A DNA stretch of 64,000 nt, taken from NCBI GenBank assembly GCA_016709965.1, contig JADJLT010000006.1, positions 682,001 to 746,000 on the forward strand. The letters run 5' to 3'. The position numbers were made by a program, and so were the translations under genes. This document shows positions 50,887 to 61,643 of the stretch, one piece after another. A model generated the notes under the pieces. That model was not told where the DNA came from. It worked only from the letters and a program-made list of their open reading frames with translations, and made no database searches. The DNA is from Betaproteobacteria bacterium (GTDB lineage Bacteria > Pseudomonadota > Gammaproteobacteria > Burkholderiales > Rhodocyclaceae). The first letter of the stretch is position 1. The number at the start of each line of letters is the position of its first letter.

Positions 50887-52119
50887 GTGGTGAGTGCGGT
50901 TGCTAAGCGTTTGACTCGGTCTTGTTACGTCGGCAATGTGAAATTGGGGGCTGATGCGCCGGTCGTTGTTCAGTCAATGACCAATACCGATACTGCGGAT
51001 TATCTGGCTACCGCTTTGCAGACCGCGGAGCTGGCCAGGGCTGGTTCCGAACTGGTCCGCATTACGGTAAATACGCCGGAAGCTGCTGCCGCAGTGCCAA
51101 AAATTCGAGAGCATCTCGACCGGATGAATTGCAATGTGCCGTTGATCGGTGATTTTCATTACAATGGGCATCGTCTGCTGATTGAGCACCCGGCTTGTGC
51201 CGAGGCGTTGGCCAAATACCGGATCAATCCAGGGAATGTCGGTTTTGGCAAGAAAAAGGATGAGCAGTTCGCCCAGATGGTCGAGCTGGCTTGCAAGTAT
51301 GACAAGCCCGTACGAATTGGTGTGAATTGGGGTAGCCTTGATCAGGATTTACTGGCTCGGATTATGGACGAAAATTCCCGTAGACCGCAGCCGTTGGATG
51401 CATCGGCGATCATGCGCCATGCGATGGTGACATCGGCGCTTGAGTCAGCAGCCAAGGCTGAAGAGGTCGGGCTTGCTGGAGAAAAAATCATTCTGTCCTG
51501 CAAGGTTTCAAGTGTTCAGGACTTGATCGCCATCTATCGCGAATTATCAAACCGTGCAGATTATGCGCTTCATCTTGGACTGACTGAGGCTGGCATGGGG
51601 TCGAAAGGTATCGTCGCGTCGACCGCAGCCTTGTCTGTTCTGCTGCAGGAAGGCATCGGCGACACGATTCGAATTTCGTTAACGCCGGAGCCTGGCGGTT
51701 CGCGGTCGCGGGAAGTTATAGTTGCTCAGGAAATTTTGCAGACTATGGGGCTTCGTGCTTTTACCCCGATGGTTGCAGCCTGTCCGGGATGTGGCCGGAC
51801 GACCAGTACATTTTTCCAGGAGTTGGCAGGTCAGGTACAAGATTTTGTCCGTGCCAAAATGCCGGAATGGAAACTTCAATACGATGGCGCCGAGAACATG
51901 ACGCTGGCGGTCATGGGGTGCATCGTTAATGGCCCCGGTGAGTCAAAGCACGCCAATATTGGTATCTCTCTCCCCGGGACGGGCGAGGCACCTTCCGCTC
52001 CGGTCTATGAGGATGGCCAGAAGACGGTTACCTTGAAAGGCGACAATATCGCCAACGAATTCAAGCAAATTATTGAGTGCTACGTGGCGCGTACCTATAA
52101 GAAAAAATTGCAGGCATGA
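50887..52119 (+). CDS. ispG: 4-hydroxy-3-methylbut-2-enyl diphosphate synthase (IspG)
   Basis: 410 residues from GTG 50887 (GTG 50890 is an equal choice). The TIM-barrel part includes [20 protein letters not shown] and [11 protein letters not shown]. The iron-sulphur part has the three cluster Cys in [13 protein letters not shown] and [13 protein letters not shown]. It performs the penultimate step of the MEP isoprenoid pathway. The length and the insert between the barrel and Fe-S domain fit the proteobacterial type. The start follows the rodZ stop with no gap, and its end overlaps the hisS start by 4 bp. Confidence 0.96.
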   Translation: MVSAVAKRLTRSCYVGNVKLGADAPVVVQSMTNTDTADYLATALQTAELARAGSELVRITVNTPEAAAAVPKIREHLDRMNCNVPLIGDFHYNGHRLLIEHPACAEALAKYRINPGNVGFGKKKDEQFAQMVELACKYDKPVRIGVNWGSLDQDLLARIMDENSRRPQPLDASAIMRHAMVTSALESAAKAEEVGLAGEKIILSCKVSSVQDLIAIYRELSNRADYALHLGLTEAGMGSKGIVASTAALSVLLQEGIGDTIRISLTPEPGGSRSREVIVAQEILQTMGLRAFTPMVAACPGCGRTTSTFFQELAGQVQDFVRAKMPEWKLQYDGAENMTLAVMGCIVNGPGESKHANIGISLPGTGEAPSAPVYEDGQKTVTLKGDNIANEFKQIIECYVARTYKKKLQA

Positions 52120-53405
52120 GTCAAAAATTGCAAGCCGTTCGCGGGATGAACGATATCCTGCCCGACGAAGCGGCATTCTGGGAGTTGTTCGAAGACACCA
52201 TCCGGTCGTGGCTGAAAAGCTACGGGTATCGCCCAATCCGCATGCCCATTGTTGAACCGACACCGCTTTTCAAACGGGCGATCGGCGAAGTGACCGATAT
52301 TGTCGAAAAGGAAATGTATTCCTTCATCGATGGTTTGAATGGTGAAGCGCTTACCTTGCGTCCAGAGGGCACGGCAGGTTGCGTACGTGCTGTCATAGAA
52401 CACAATCTAGCTGCCCGCCAGACTCAGCGTCTCTACTATATTGGCCAGATGTATCGCCACGAGCGCCCGCAAAAAGGGCGCTATCGCCAGTTTCATCAGG
52501 TTGGTGTCGAGTCTTTTGGCATAGCAGGCCCTGATATCGATGCCGAAATGATCCTGATGGGTGCCCGTCTTTGGGCTGACCTTGGGTTGGATGGCATTGA
52601 GTTGCAGCTCAACAGTCTGGGCCAGCAGGAAGAGCGGTCGTTACACAGAACTGCGCTGATTGCTTACTTCGAAGCAAACATCGAGTTGCTCGACGAGGAG
52701 GCCAAGCGTCGCCTGCATACCAACCCGCTGCGTATCCTTGATACCAAGAACCCGGTCATGCAGGAACTGTGCAGCGGCGCGCCAAGGCTGATTGACTATC
52801 TCGGCGCTGAGTCGCTGGCACATTTTGAAGGTGTGCAGCGCGTACTGCGTGATGCAGGCATTCCTTTTACGGTTAATCCACGTCTGGTTCGGGGTCTCGA
52901 TTATTACAATCTGACCGTGTTTGAATGGGTAACCGACAAGCTTGGTGCTCAAGGAACAGTGTGTGCTGGTGGTCGCTACGATGGATTGGTCAGTCAACTG
53001 GGTGGCAAGGCGATGCCGGCGTGCGGGTTTGCAATGGGGGTTGAGCGCCTTGTCGCGCTAATCAAGGAGTCAGGTGGGGAGCCGGCAGCACCGATGCCTG
53101 ATGTCTACATTGTTCATCAAGGTGACGAAGCATCACGACTTGCATTCCGCGTGGCCGAAGGCTTGAGGGATCATGGCGTCGACGTACTGTTGCATTGTGG
53201 TGGTGGCAGCTTCAAGTCACAAATGAAAAAAGCCGATGGCAGTGGCGCTACTTTTGCGGTCATTATCGGTGAGGATGAGGCTAGTACCGGAGAGGCTCAG
53301 TTGAAATCGCTGCGTCAGGAAGGCATTGAACAGCGCAAGTTAAAAGTTGACGATTTGGCTGAAGCCATCATCGACCAAATTATTGATTCAGACAAAGAGG
53401 AATAA
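52116..53405 (+). CDS. hisS: Histidyl-tRNA synthetase
   Basis: 429 residues of a class II synthetase. Motif 1 is [20 protein letters not shown], motif 2 [20 protein letters not shown] and motif 3 [15 protein letters not shown]. The histidine-binding signature [15 protein letters not shown] is present. The C-terminal anticodon-binding domain ends in [13 protein letters not shown]. It overlaps ispG by 4 bp and is followed 5 bp later by the yfgM-like gene, the conserved hisS-yfgM-bamB-der order. A paralogue without aminoacylation role (hisZ) is encoded 7 kb downstream. Confidence 0.97.
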   Translation: MSQKLQAVRGMNDILPDEAAFWELFEDTIRSWLKSYGYRPIRMPIVEPTPLFKRAIGEVTDIVEKEMYSFIDGLNGEALTLRPEGTAGCVRAVIEHNLAARQTQRLYYIGQMYRHERPQKGRYRQFHQVGVESFGIAGPDIDAEMILMGARLWADLGLDGIELQLNSLGQQEERSLHRTALIAYFEANIELLDEEAKRRLHTNPLRILDTKNPVMQELCSGAPRLIDYLGAESLAHFEGVQRVLRDAGIPFTVNPRLVRGLDYYNLTVFEWVTDKLGAQGTVCAGGRYDGLVSQLGGKAMPACGFAMGVERLVALIKESGGEPAAPMPDVYIVHQGDEASRLAFRVAEGLRDHGVDVLLHCGGGSFKSQMKKADGSGATFAVIIGEDEASTGEAQLKSLRQEGIEQRKLKVDDLAEAIIDQIIDSDKEE

Positions 53406-53410
53406 GCAGC

Positions 53411-54049
53411 ATGGCGCATTACGACCTCGAAGAACAGGAACAGATCGACTCCATCAAAACCTGGTGGAAGATGTATGGCAACCTCTTGACGGGTATTGTC
53501 GTTGTTGCATCGTTGGCGGTGATCGGCTGGCAAGCATGGAATTGGTACCAGAACACTCAGTCCGCCAAGGCGGCCGCAATTTATTCGGTGCTGGAGCATG
53601 CTGCATCGGTAGGTGATGCCCAGAAAATAAAGGCCGCCGCCGGGGAGTTGGCTGAAAAATTTGGTGGCACTAGCTACGCCTCGCTCGGTGCAATGTTGGC
53701 TGCCAAGCACTCTTTTGATGCTGGCGATCTGAAGACAGCCAAGACCCAACTCGTTTGGGTGGCTGAAAATGGCAAAGATGAAATCAGGGATCTGGCCAGG
53801 CTTCGTCTGGCCGCGGTTCAGTTGGACGAGAAAGCTTACGATGACGCGCTCAAGCTACTCGATGCCTCTCACGCTCAGGCGTTCGATGCACGCTTTCTGG
53901 AGTTGAAGGGTGACGTATTGTCTGCTCAGGGCAAGAAGCCTGAAGCGCATATTGCCTACAAGGCAGCGCTTGAAAAAATGACAGGCAATCAAGGTGCGGC
54001 TCGCGAAATGCTTCAGCAGAAGCTTGATGGCTTGGGTGAGGTTGCCTGA
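53411..54049 (+). CDS. yfgM: YfgM-like TPR membrane protein
   Basis: 212 residues. A cytoplasmic start (MAHYDLEEQEQIDSIKTWWK) and one membrane helix (LLTGIVVVASLAVIGWQAW, about 25-43) lead to a periplasmic region of TPR-like helices (YASLGAMLAAKHSFDAGDLK, RLRLAAVQLDEKAYDDALKL). YfgM is an ancillary SecYEG partner involved in periplasmic chaperone handover in E. coli. The position between hisS and bamB is the expected one. Its stop overlaps the bamB start by 1 bp. Confidence 0.9.
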   Translation: MAHYDLEEQEQIDSIKTWWKMYGNLLTGIVVVASLAVIGWQAWNWYQNTQSAKAAAIYSVLEHAASVGDAQKIKAAAGELAEKFGGTSYASLGAMLAAKHSFDAGDLKTAKTQLVWVAENGKDEIRDLARLRLAAVQLDEKAYDDALKLLDASHAQAFDARFLELKGDVLSAQGKKPEAHIAYKAALEKMTGNQGAAREMLQQKLDGLGEVA

Positions 54050-55209
54050 TGTCCCGTCAATTAACTGCGCTTTTGGCGGTGTCCAGTTTGCTGCTGGGTG
54101 GCTGCGCGACCATTTCCAACACCATTGATTCCATTAACCCGTTCTCCAGTTCTGCACCAAAAATGGCGCCTCTGTTGCCGTTGAATGCAACCGCTGACGT
54201 TCGCACGGTGTGGTCAGTAAATATCGGCAAGGCGGGTGATTACAGCTTTACGCCCGCAGTGGTCGGAAGCTCTGTTTATCTAGGAAGCCGGGACGGCACG
54301 TTGACCAAACTGGAGGACGGTAAAGTTGTCTGGAAAGTGAATGTTGGTCAGCCACTATCTGCAGGCGTCGGTGCCAATGCTCAATTGGTTGTGGTGGCCA
54401 CATCAAAGGGCGATGTACTCGCATTCTCGGCCGACGAGGGCAAGGTCTTGTGGCAAGCCAAGGTTTCCAGTGAGGTGCTCGCTGCGCCAGTTGTGGGTGA
54501 TGAAGGTGTTGCGGTGAAAAGCGGCGACAACCGTATTCATTTGCTTGACGCGACCGATGGCGGAAAAAAGTGGGTTTATCAACGTTCGACTCCTCCATTG
54601 TCTGTCCGTGGAGCAGGGGGGCCAGTCTTTGCTGATCGATATATATTCGCAGGGTACCCAGGCGGCAAATTAGTCGCGTTGTCGATACAAAACGGAGCAC
54701 CCGTATGGGAGGGGGCTGTAGCCTTGCCCAAGGGGGCAACCGAGCTTGATCGAGTTGCGGATGTGGTCGCGTCTCCGGTGGTTGATGGTCGTCAGATATG
54801 TGCGGTCGCCTTTCAGGGGCGTGTTGCCTGTTTTGACATGGGGCAGGGAGGGGCGATGACATGGTCGCGCGAGCTCTCGTCAGTAACCGGTTTAGCCATG
54901 GACAGTCGTTATGTCTTTGTCTCGGACGATAAAGGTATTATATATGCCCTTGATCGTCAGTCCGGCAGTAGTCTTTGGAAGCAGGACAAGTTGAAAAATC
55001 GCCAACTTTCTGCGCCGGTGGTTAGTCGTGGGCTGGTTGCTGTGGCTGATGCTGAAGGTATCGTTCACTTTATTTCCCGCGAAGATGGTAGTTTTGCTGC
55101 GCGCCAAAAAACCGATGGCACGCCGGTTCGCGCGCCTCTTCAGATGCTCGGTACTGCTGTTTTGGTTCAAACCACCGGTGGTTACGTGAGCGCAATCGAG
55201 GCGCAATGA
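54049..55209 (+). CDS. bamB: Outer membrane protein assembly factor BamB
   Basis: 386 residues. A lipoprotein signal ([16 protein letters not shown], lipobox LGGC) is followed by an eight-bladed beta-propeller of PQQ-like repeats: [40 protein letters not shown] and [20 protein letters not shown]. BamB is the outer-membrane-anchored accessory of the BamA complex. The gene overlaps yfgM by 1 bp and der by 4 bp, so the cluster is tightly coupled. Confidence 0.95.
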   Translation: MSRQLTALLAVSSLLLGGCATISNTIDSINPFSSSAPKMAPLLPLNATADVRTVWSVNIGKAGDYSFTPAVVGSSVYLGSRDGTLTKLEDGKVVWKVNVGQPLSAGVGANAQLVVVATSKGDVLAFSADEGKVLWQAKVSSEVLAAPVVGDEGVAVKSGDNRIHLLDATDGGKKWVYQRSTPPLSVRGAGGPVFADRYIFAGYPGGKLVALSIQNGAPVWEGAVALPKGATELDRVADVVASPVVDGRQICAVAFQGRVACFDMGQGGAMTWSRELSSVTGLAMDSRYVFVSDDKGIIYALDRQSGSSLWKQDKLKNRQLSAPVVSRGLVAVADAEGIVHFISREDGSFAARQKTDGTPVRAPLQMLGTAVLVQTTGGYVSAIEAQ

Positions 55210-56537
55210 AACCTACGCTTGTTTTGGTGGGCCGGCCAAATGTCGGCAAATCTACACTCTTTAATCGCTTGACCAAATCGCGTGATGCCATCGTTGCGGA
55301 TATGCCGGGTTTGACCCGGGATCGTCACTATGGGCATGGAAAACTGGGCAAAAAACCTCATCTGGTCGTTGATACCGGAGGATTTGAGCCCTTGGTCAAG
55401 GATGGCATCCTGCATGAAATGGCTCGTCAGACCGAACAGGCAATCGCCGAGGCTGATGCGGTCATATTCGTGGTAGATGGACGTACCGGCTTGACGCCGC
55501 ACGACAAGGAAATTGCCAACAAACTGCGCCGTGTTGACTGCCCGGTTGTGGTTGCGGTTAACAAAGCCGAGGGCATGAATGCAGGCATGGTTGAGGCTGA
55601 GTTCCACGAACTTGGTCTGGGCGAGCCCTATGCTATTTCTGCGGCGCATGGAGAGGGGGTGCGTGGTCTTGTTGAACTGGCGCTGGATGGCTTTCCAGAA
55701 CCGGAGGATGACGAGTGGCACTCTGATGCCGTTCGTGTCGCCATTGTCGGGCGTCCAAATGTCGGAAAGTCTACCCTGATCAATACGCTTCTAGGCGAAG
55801 AACGCGTCATTGCTTTCGATGCGCCGGGTACGACACGTGACTCTATTGAGATTGATTTTGAGCGCGGTGGCCGAAAGTATGTGCTAGTGGACACCGCTGG
55901 CATGCGTAAGCGTGGCAAGGTTTTCGAGACAATCGAGAAGTTTTCAGTGGTAAAAACATTGCAGGCCATTGAGGATGCCAATGTCGTTATTTTGATGGTT
56001 GATGCACAGGCAGATGTCTCCGATCAGGATGCTCACATCGCCGACTTTATTGTTCAGTCTGGTCGAGCAGTGGTGGTCGCGGTCAATAAATGGGATGGCC
56101 TCGATTCTTACACCAGAGAGCAGACGCGCGTGATACTTCAACGCAAGTTGCAATTCCTTGACTTTGCAAAATTCCATTTTGTTTCAGCACGCGAAAACGT
56201 CGGTTTGGAGGCTCTCTTCCGCTCCGTGGATGCTGCCTATACGGCAGCCATGTCCAAAATGACTACTCCACGTCTGACTCGTGTGCTAATTGATGCGGTA
56301 GCGAAGCAAGCGCCAGCTAAGCATGGGCTTTTTCGGCCCAAGCCACGTTACGCTCATCAAGGGGGGTCGAATCCTCCAATTATCGTTATTCACGGTAATG
56401 CAGTAGATAAAATTACCGATAGTTATCGACGTTTTCTTGAACACACTTTCAGAGATGCATTCAAATTGCAGGGAACACCGTTGAGAATCCAATGTGTCAC
56501 CGCTAAAAACCCGTTTGCAGACAAAGATAAGAAATAA
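55206..56537 (+). CDS. der: Ribosome biogenesis GTPase Der (EngA)
   Basis: 443 residues with two GTPase domains in tandem: [20 protein letters not shown] (residues 6-25) and [20 protein letters not shown] (about 182-201), each followed by a DTGG/DTAG G3 motif and NKxD G4 motifs. A KH-like C-terminal domain ([20 protein letters not shown]) completes the EngA architecture. It is needed for 50S assembly. It closes the hisS-yfgM-bamB-der run, followed by the hfq promoter region; no clear terminator is seen in the 76-bp gap. Confidence 0.97.
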   Translation: MKPTLVLVGRPNVGKSTLFNRLTKSRDAIVADMPGLTRDRHYGHGKLGKKPHLVVDTGGFEPLVKDGILHEMARQTEQAIAEADAVIFVVDGRTGLTPHDKEIANKLRRVDCPVVVAVNKAEGMNAGMVEAEFHELGLGEPYAISAAHGEGVRGLVELALDGFPEPEDDEWHSDAVRVAIVGRPNVGKSTLINTLLGEERVIAFDAPGTTRDSIEIDFERGGRKYVLVDTAGMRKRGKVFETIEKFSVVKTLQAIEDANVVILMVDAQADVSDQDAHIADFIVQSGRAVVVAVNKWDGLDSYTREQTRVILQRKLQFLDFAKFHFVSARENVGLEALFRSVDAAYTAAMSKMTTPRLTRVLIDAVAKQAPAKHGLFRPKPRYAHQGGSNPPIIVIHGNAVDKITDSYRRFLEHTFRDAFKLQGTPLRIQCVTAKNPFADKDKK

Positions 56538-56549
56538 TCTGCGAAATCT

Positions 56550-56579
56550 TTGGCGCCACTTTATAAATTTGGGTACATT
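56550..56579 (+). promoter_or_regulatory. Sigma-70-type promoter candidate for hfq
   Basis: TTGGCG (56550-56555) and TACATT (56574-56579) are 18 bp apart, and the transcript would start about 25 bp before the hfq start. The surrounding sequence is AT-rich. The match to consensus is moderate. Confidence 0.4.
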
Positions 56580-56613
56580 AGGACCCTCATAACAATTACA
56601 TGGAGTCCCCACC

Positions 56614-56850
56614 ATGAGTAACAAAGGGCAACTTTTACAAGACCCATTCCTCAACGCTCTCCGTCGCGAGCATGTTCCCGTTTCAATTTACCTGGTGAAC
56701 GGGATAAAACTGCAGGGTCAGGTTGAATCTTTTGATCAGTATGTTGTACTTCTTAAAAATACGGTTACTCAGATGGTTTATAAGCATGCTATCTCTACGG
56801 TGGTTCCGGCTCGTCCGGTCAACCTCCAGCAGGAACAGGCTGCCGAATAA
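56614..56850 (+). CDS. hfq: RNA chaperone Hfq
   Basis: 78 residues, start [20 protein letters not shown], with Sm1 ([20 protein letters not shown]) and Sm2 ([15 protein letters not shown]) motifs complete. The C-terminal tail is short (NLQQEQAAE), as in other betaproteobacteria. The hexamer binds sRNAs and mRNA A-rich tracts. The ribosome-binding site ATGGAGTCCCCACC precedes the ATG. It heads the hfq-hflX-hflK-hflC operon. Confidence 0.97.
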   Translation: MSNKGQLLQDPFLNALRREHVPVSIYLVNGIKLQGQVESFDQYVVLLKNTVTQMVYKHAISTVVPARPVNLQQEQAAE

Positions 56851-56913
56851 TTGACTCCTGTCCAGTAGCCCGCTATGCAGGGGGGCTCTCGCTTATCTTT
56901 TCAGGAAGCACAT

Positions 56914-58068
56914 ATGATTGAACGACCAGCCGCTGGTGAGCGTGCGGTGATTGTTCAACTCGATTTTGGTCAGTCGGATTTTGACGATCAATTGGAAGAA
57001 GTGCGCTTGTTGGCTGAATCAGCTGGTGGTGTCGTGGTGGCCGAAGTATTTGGTCAACGGCAAAGTCCTGATCCGAAAACCTATGCAGGTAAAGGCAAGG
57101 TTGAAGAGGTCGGGACGCTCGTAGCGGCAGGCGAGGCAGACCTTGTTATTTTCAATCATGAGCTATCGCCTGCTCAGGAACGCAATCTTGAGCGCGCACT
57201 CAAGTGCAGGGTGATCGACCGAACCAGTCTGATTCTGGATATTTTTGCCCTGCGAGCATCGAGTGCAGAGGGCAAGTTGCAGGTTGAATTGGCTCAGCTT
57301 GAGCATTTGTCCACCAGGCTTGTAAGAGGTTGGACTCACTTGGAGCGGCAACGCGGTGGTATCGGCATGCGTGGCCCGGGGGAAAAGCAGCTTGAAACTG
57401 ACCGTCGTCTGCTTGGCATTCGTGTCAAGTCGTTGAAAAATAGACTGGAGAAGCTTTCCCGGCAACGCGGCGTACAGCGTAAGGCTCGAATGCGCGGTGA
57501 TGTCTTGAACGTCTCTCTAGTCGGCTACACAAATGCTGGTAAGTCCACATTGTTTAATGCACTGACCCATGCTGGTGTTTACGAGGCAGATCAGTTATTT
57601 GCAACGCTAGACACTACATCACGTAAATTGTGGATTGAGGGAGCGGGTAGTATTGTTGTCTCAGATACCGTTGGCTTTATTCGCGACTTGCCACACTCTT
57701 TGGTAGATGCATTCCATGCAACATTAGAGGTGGCAACCCATGCAGATTTGCTTTTGCATGTTGTTGATAGTGCAAGTCACGCACGAGATGAGCAAGTTCA
57801 TGAGGTGAATAAGGTTCTCCATGAGATCGGCGCTGATCAGGTCAGGCAGGTCGTTGCTTGGAACAAGATAGACCTGACAGATGCGCAACCGGGCATTGAG
57901 CGGGACGAATATGATAGTATCGCGCGCGTTCGAGTCAGTGCGCGTAGTGGAGAAGGATTGGATCTACTGAGAAAATCCTTGGCCGAATATGCCTTAGCTA
58001 GGGCTGATGCCCGTAACAAGTCGACCGCTACGGCCGAATCTGAAGCACAACATGACTACATTAACTGA
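56914..58068 (+). CDS. hflX: GTPase HflX
   Basis: 384 residues from ATG 56914 (an in-frame upstream start at 56875 has no ribosome-binding site and a non-family N-terminus). The N-terminal domain has DPKTYAGKGKVEEVGTLVAA and NHELSPAQERNLE. A glycine-rich linker, RGGIGMRGPGEKQLETDRRL, is followed by the GTPase motifs VGYTNAGKSTLFNALTHAGV, DTVGFIRDLPH and NKIDL. HflX splits stalled or stress ribosomes. It is placed between hfq and hflK as in E. coli. Confidence 0.96.
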   Translation: MIERPAAGERAVIVQLDFGQSDFDDQLEEVRLLAESAGGVVVAEVFGQRQSPDPKTYAGKGKVEEVGTLVAAGEADLVIFNHELSPAQERNLERALKCRVIDRTSLILDIFALRASSAEGKLQVELAQLEHLSTRLVRGWTHLERQRGGIGMRGPGEKQLETDRRLLGIRVKSLKNRLEKLSRQRGVQRKARMRGDVLNVSLVGYTNAGKSTLFNALTHAGVYEADQLFATLDTTSRKLWIEGAGSIVVSDTVGFIRDLPHSLVDAFHATLEVATHADLLLHVVDSASHARDEQVHEVNKVLHEIGADQVRQVVAWNKIDLTDAQPGIERDEYDSIARVRVSARSGEGLDLLRKSLAEYALARADARNKSTATAESEAQHDYIN

Positions 58069-58104
58069 ATCCAGACATCCATGATTCCGACACTAGGTAT
58101 TTTC

Positions 58105-59418
58105 ATGTCGCTTAACGACCCCCAATGGGGCAATCGCGGTGGCAGCGATGGCGACAAACCAAATGGCAACAATGGCCCACGCCGTCCGAACGATGGCCCT
58201 CCAGACCTGGAAGAGCTGTGGCGTGATTTCAATCAGAAATTGTCTAGCATTTTCGGTAAGAAGGGTGGTGGTGGCGGAAATGGCGGTGGCGATGGTCCTC
58301 GTATGCCGAACATCGACTTTAATCCCAAATTTATCGGTAGCGGAGTCGGTCTTTTGGTAGCACTGGCTGCTGTCGTCTGGCTTGGCTCCGGTTTCTACAT
58401 AGTGGACGCATCTCAACGCGGGTTGGTGTTGGAGTTTGGAAGTTTCAAGGAGGCTACAGATCCTGGTCTGCGCTGGCGTTTGCCATACCCGATTCAATCG
58501 CATGAATTGGTGAATTTGACTGGCGTACGTACCATTGAAATTGGTTACCGTGGTAGTGAGCGTAACAAGGTGCTCAAGGAAGCGCTGATGCTGACCGATG
58601 ATGAAAACATCGTAAACATTCAGTTTGCCGTCCAATATATTCTTAAGGATCCTGTCGACTATCTGTTTAACAACCGGTCAACAGATGACGCGGTGATGGG
58701 GGCGGCTGAAACCGCTGTTAGGGAAATTGTCGGCAAAAGCAAAATGGACTTCGTGCTTTATGAAGGTCGGGAGCAGATTGCTACACAGGCTGCCAATTTG
58801 ATGCAGGACATCCTTGACCGTTACAAAAGCGGCATCATGATTTCCAAGGTGACGATGCAAAATGCCCAGCCGCCGGAGCAGGTGCAAGCGGCATTCGATG
58901 ATGCAGTCAAGGCTGGTCAGGACCGTGAACGTCAAAAGAACGAAGGTCAGGCCTACGCGAATGATGTCATCCCAAAGGCGAAAGGTACGGCTGCGCGCTT
59001 GCTCGAAGAGGCCAATGGTTACAAGCAGCGCGTTATCTCATCTGCGGACGGAGATGCTTCGCGTTTTAAGCAGGTGCTCACTGAGTATGCTAAGGCTCCT
59101 GAAGTAACCCGCCAGCGAATGTATCTTGAAACCATGCAGCAGATATATTCCAACACCAGCAAGGTGATGGTCGATGCAAAGGGGCAGGGAAATCTACTGT
59201 ACCTACCGCTTGACAAGTTAATGCAGGCAGCGGCTAGTGGTACTCCTGCGACCCAAGGTGTTCCAGAGGCATCCATTGCCCCATCTACTGCCAGATCTGC
59301 CCCTTTGTCGTCTGATGCACCACCGCAGATGGAAAGTGCCCCGAAGGTGGGCGGAGGTTCGTCTTCATCAAGTTCGCGGGATGGTTCGCTGCGTTCGCGT
59401 GATCGGGAGGGACGTTAA
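58105..59418 (+). CDS. hflK: FtsH-associated band-7 protein HflK
   Basis: About 437 residues from ATG 58105 (MSLNDPQWGNRGGSDGDKPN). The N-terminus is Gly/Asn-rich, followed by one membrane helix (GVGLLVALAAVVWLGSGFYI, about 85-105) and the SPFH/band-7 domain (VDASQRGLVLEFGSFKEATD, LTDDENIVNIQFAVQYILKD). A coiled region and a Ser-rich C-terminus (GGGSSSSSSRDGSLRSRDRE) end it. With HflC it forms the cage that surrounds FtsH. Its stop overlaps the hflC ATG by 1 bp. Confidence 0.94.
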   Translation: MSLNDPQWGNRGGSDGDKPNGNNGPRRPNDGPPDLEELWRDFNQKLSSIFGKKGGGGGNGGGDGPRMPNIDFNPKFIGSGVGLLVALAAVVWLGSGFYIVDASQRGLVLEFGSFKEATDPGLRWRLPYPIQSHELVNLTGVRTIEIGYRGSERNKVLKEALMLTDDENIVNIQFAVQYILKDPVDYLFNNRSTDDAVMGAAETAVREIVGKSKMDFVLYEGREQIATQAANLMQDILDRYKSGIMISKVTMQNAQPPEQVQAAFDDAVKAGQDRERQKNEGQAYANDVIPKAKGTAARLLEEANGYKQRVISSADGDASRFKQVLTEYAKAPEVTRQRMYLETMQQIYSNTSKVMVDAKGQGNLLYLPLDKLMQAAASGTPATQGVPEASIAPSTARSAPLSSDAPPQMESAPKVGGGSSSSSSRDGSLRSRDREGR

Positions 59419-60305
59419 TGAGTCCGCGCATTAATTTATTTGGGGCAATCATCGCCACTATCTTGGTGATTTTGACTATGTCGATCTTTACAGTCGATCA
59501 GCGTCAGTTTGCAGTGGTTTTCCAGTTGGGCGAAGTCAAGCGTGCGATAAGTGAGCCCGGACTCTACTTCAAGATTCCGATGGTTCAGAATGTGCGCTAT
59601 TTTGAAAAGCGAATTATTACTCTCGACAATGCAGAGCCTGAGCGGTTCATTACGTCCGAAAAGAAAAACGTGCTGGTTGATTCATATATTAAATGGCGCA
59701 TTGTCGATCCGCAGCTCTATTACATCTCTGTGGGAGGCGACGAGTCGCGGGCAAAAATTCGTCTGAATCAGACAGTAAATGCCGGTTTGCGTGAGGAGTT
59801 TGGTAAACGCACTGTGCATGATGTGGTTTCTGGTGAGCGTGAAATGGTCATGACTCAAATGCGCGAAAAGGCGGATGTCGATGCACGCAAGATTGGTGTT
59901 CAAATCGTTGACGTTCGTCTGAAACGTGTTGAGTTGCCGACTGAGGTTAGCGAAGCGGTTTATCGTCGGATGGAAGCCGAGCGTAAACGGGTAGCAAACG
60001 AACTGCGCTCCGAAGGTTTTGCCGAGGCAGAAAAAATCCGAGCTGATGCGGATCGCCAGCGAGAAATTATCATTGCGCAAGCTTATAGCGAATCACAAAA
60101 AATCAAGGGCGAAGGTGATGCGAAGGCTAGCAATACCTATGCGCAAGCTTTTGGCCAGAATCCAGAGTTCTATTCGTTCTACCGCAGTCTTGAAGCCTAT
60201 CGCGGTAGTTTCAAAACCAAAAATGATATTTTGGTTATTGAGCCGAATTCCGAATTCTTCAAATACATGAAGAGTACCGGGCGCGGAAACGACAAAGGTA
60301 AATGA
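59418..60305 (+). CDS. hflC: FtsH-associated band-7 protein HflC
   Basis: 295 residues with an N-terminal membrane anchor (INLFGAIIATILVILTMSIF), the SPFH start FTVDQRQFAVVFQLGEVKRA and the long C-terminal helix containing RMEAERKRVANELRSEGFAE. It is the partner of HflK in the HflKC complex. The start lies on the hflK stop and the end overlaps DUF2065 by 4 bp. Downstream hisZ and purA follow in the betaproteobacterial order. Confidence 0.95.
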   Translation: MSPRINLFGAIIATILVILTMSIFTVDQRQFAVVFQLGEVKRAISEPGLYFKIPMVQNVRYFEKRIITLDNAEPERFITSEKKNVLVDSYIKWRIVDPQLYYISVGGDESRAKIRLNQTVNAGLREEFGKRTVHDVVSGEREMVMTQMREKADVDARKIGVQIVDVRLKRVELPTEVSEAVYRRMEAERKRVANELRSEGFAEAEKIRADADRQREIIIAQAYSESQKIKGEGDAKASNTYAQAFGQNPEFYSFYRSLEAYRGSFKTKNDILVIEPNSEFFKYMKSTGRGNDKGK

Positions 60306-60487
60306 CCTCAACCTTGCTTATTGCTTTCGCACTCATGCTGGTGCTCGAAGGTCTTATGCCATTTATTGCGCCGGCGGCATGGCGTGAAACATTCCGTCGC
60401 TTAATTCAATTTTCGGATGGCCAGATTCGTTTCGTCGGTTTGACGTCGATGCTGATCGGTTTGATCCTGCTAATATTTTTCTCATGA
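60302..60487 (+). CDS. DUF2065 family small membrane protein
   Basis: 61 residues with two membrane helices ([20 protein letters not shown] and [17 protein letters not shown]) joined by the signature [19 protein letters not shown]. It is the YjeT/DUF2065 type that always follows hflC in this class. No function is known; a link to FtsH-HflKC is suggested by gene order only. It overlaps hflC and hisZ by 4 bp each. Confidence 0.9.
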   Translation: MTSTLLIAFALMLVLEGLMPFIAPAAWRETFRRLIQFSDGQIRFVGLTSMLIGLILLIFFS

Positions 60488-61638
60488 ACTGGTTGTTACC
60501 CGAATATCTCGCCGACGCACTGCCAGCAGAAGCTGCTCGTATTGAAAGTCTGCGTCGCTCTGTGCTTGACCATTTTCGCAGCCGTGGTTACGAAATGGTT
60601 ATCCCGCCTATGCTCGAATATCTGGAGTCATTGCTGACGGGTGCGGGGCAGGATTTGCAATTACGTACCTTCAAACTGGTCGATCAATTATCTGGTCGTA
60701 CGCTAGGGGTCCGCGCAGATACAACACCGCAAGCGGCTCGTATTGATGCGCACCTGCTTAATCATGTCGGTGTTACTCGTCTGTGTTATTGCGGCAGTGT
60801 CCTCCATACGTTGCCAGCCACTATATCTGCTGGACGCGAGCCCGTGCAGATCGGTGCTGAGCTCTATGGCTATGCAGGCATAGAAGCGGATCTTGACGTG
60901 ATTCGTTTGATGGCCGGTGCGTTTGACAAGGTCAATCTCTCTATTAGTCGGATAGATCTTGGACATGTAGGTATTTTCCGTGCCTTGGTTGAAGCATCCG
61001 GTTTGCCGCAAGAGGCTGAAGAAAACGTCCTGAGTCTTTTGCAGGTCAAGGATGTTCCCGGGCTGGAGTTGGCGTGCGTCGATGTTCCATCACCCTATCG
61101 CGAAGCCCTGCTGCGTTTGCCACAACTTTATGGTGGTGCGGAGGTGTTACAGCGCGCTGCCGAAGAATTGCCAGACCTACCTTTGATTTCATCTGCGTTA
61201 AATGGACTGCGTCATCTATTGTCCAGCGCACCTGATTTGCCGTTTTCGATCGATCTCTCGGATCTGCGTGGCTACCACTACCACAACGGTGTGGTCTTTG
61301 CCACTTACTGTTCTGGTTACCCTGCCGCGATTGCTATGGGCGGACGGTACGATGGGGCAGGCAAAGCCTTTGGTCGAGCCCGTCCGGCCACTGGATTTTC
61401 GATGGACTTGCGTGAAGTGGCTCGTCTTGCTCCTAGCTTAAAGGCAAGTGGCGCTATTTTGGCGCCACACGCCGGCCATGACAAACGACTTGATGCTCAT
61501 GTGGCTTCGCTTCGTGAGCACGGCGAGATTGTTGTTCAGCTCCTGCCAGGAGAAGTGGCCTGTGAGGGACCTATCTGTGACCGTAAGCTGGCTCTGATTG
61601 GCGAGCATTGGATTATTGAAGCAATACAAGAGGATTAA
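60484..61638 (+). CDS. hisZ: ATP phosphoribosyltransferase regulatory subunit HisZ
   Basis: 384 residues related to class II HisRS but lacking a full synthetase. It shows [27 protein letters not shown] and the histidine-binding-like segment [20 protein letters not shown]. HisZ pairs with the short HisG to form the first enzyme of histidine biosynthesis; so this organism should carry a short-form HisG elsewhere. Its start overlaps DUF2065 and purA follows 5 bp later. It is the second HisS-like gene in the window, distinguished by lacking an anticodon-binding domain. Confidence 0.93.
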   Translation: MNWLLPEYLADALPAEAARIESLRRSVLDHFRSRGYEMVIPPMLEYLESLLTGAGQDLQLRTFKLVDQLSGRTLGVRADTTPQAARIDAHLLNHVGVTRLCYCGSVLHTLPATISAGREPVQIGAELYGYAGIEADLDVIRLMAGAFDKVNLSISRIDLGHVGIFRALVEASGLPQEAEENVLSLLQVKDVPGLELACVDVPSPYREALLRLPQLYGGAEVLQRAAEELPDLPLISSALNGLRHLLSSAPDLPFSIDLSDLRGYHYHNGVVFATYCSGYPAAIAMGGRYDGAGKAFGRARPATGFSMDLREVARLAPSLKASGAILAPHAGHDKRLDAHVASLREHGEIVVQLLPGEVACEGPICDRKLALIGEHWIIEAIQED

Positions 61639-61643
61639 AATAA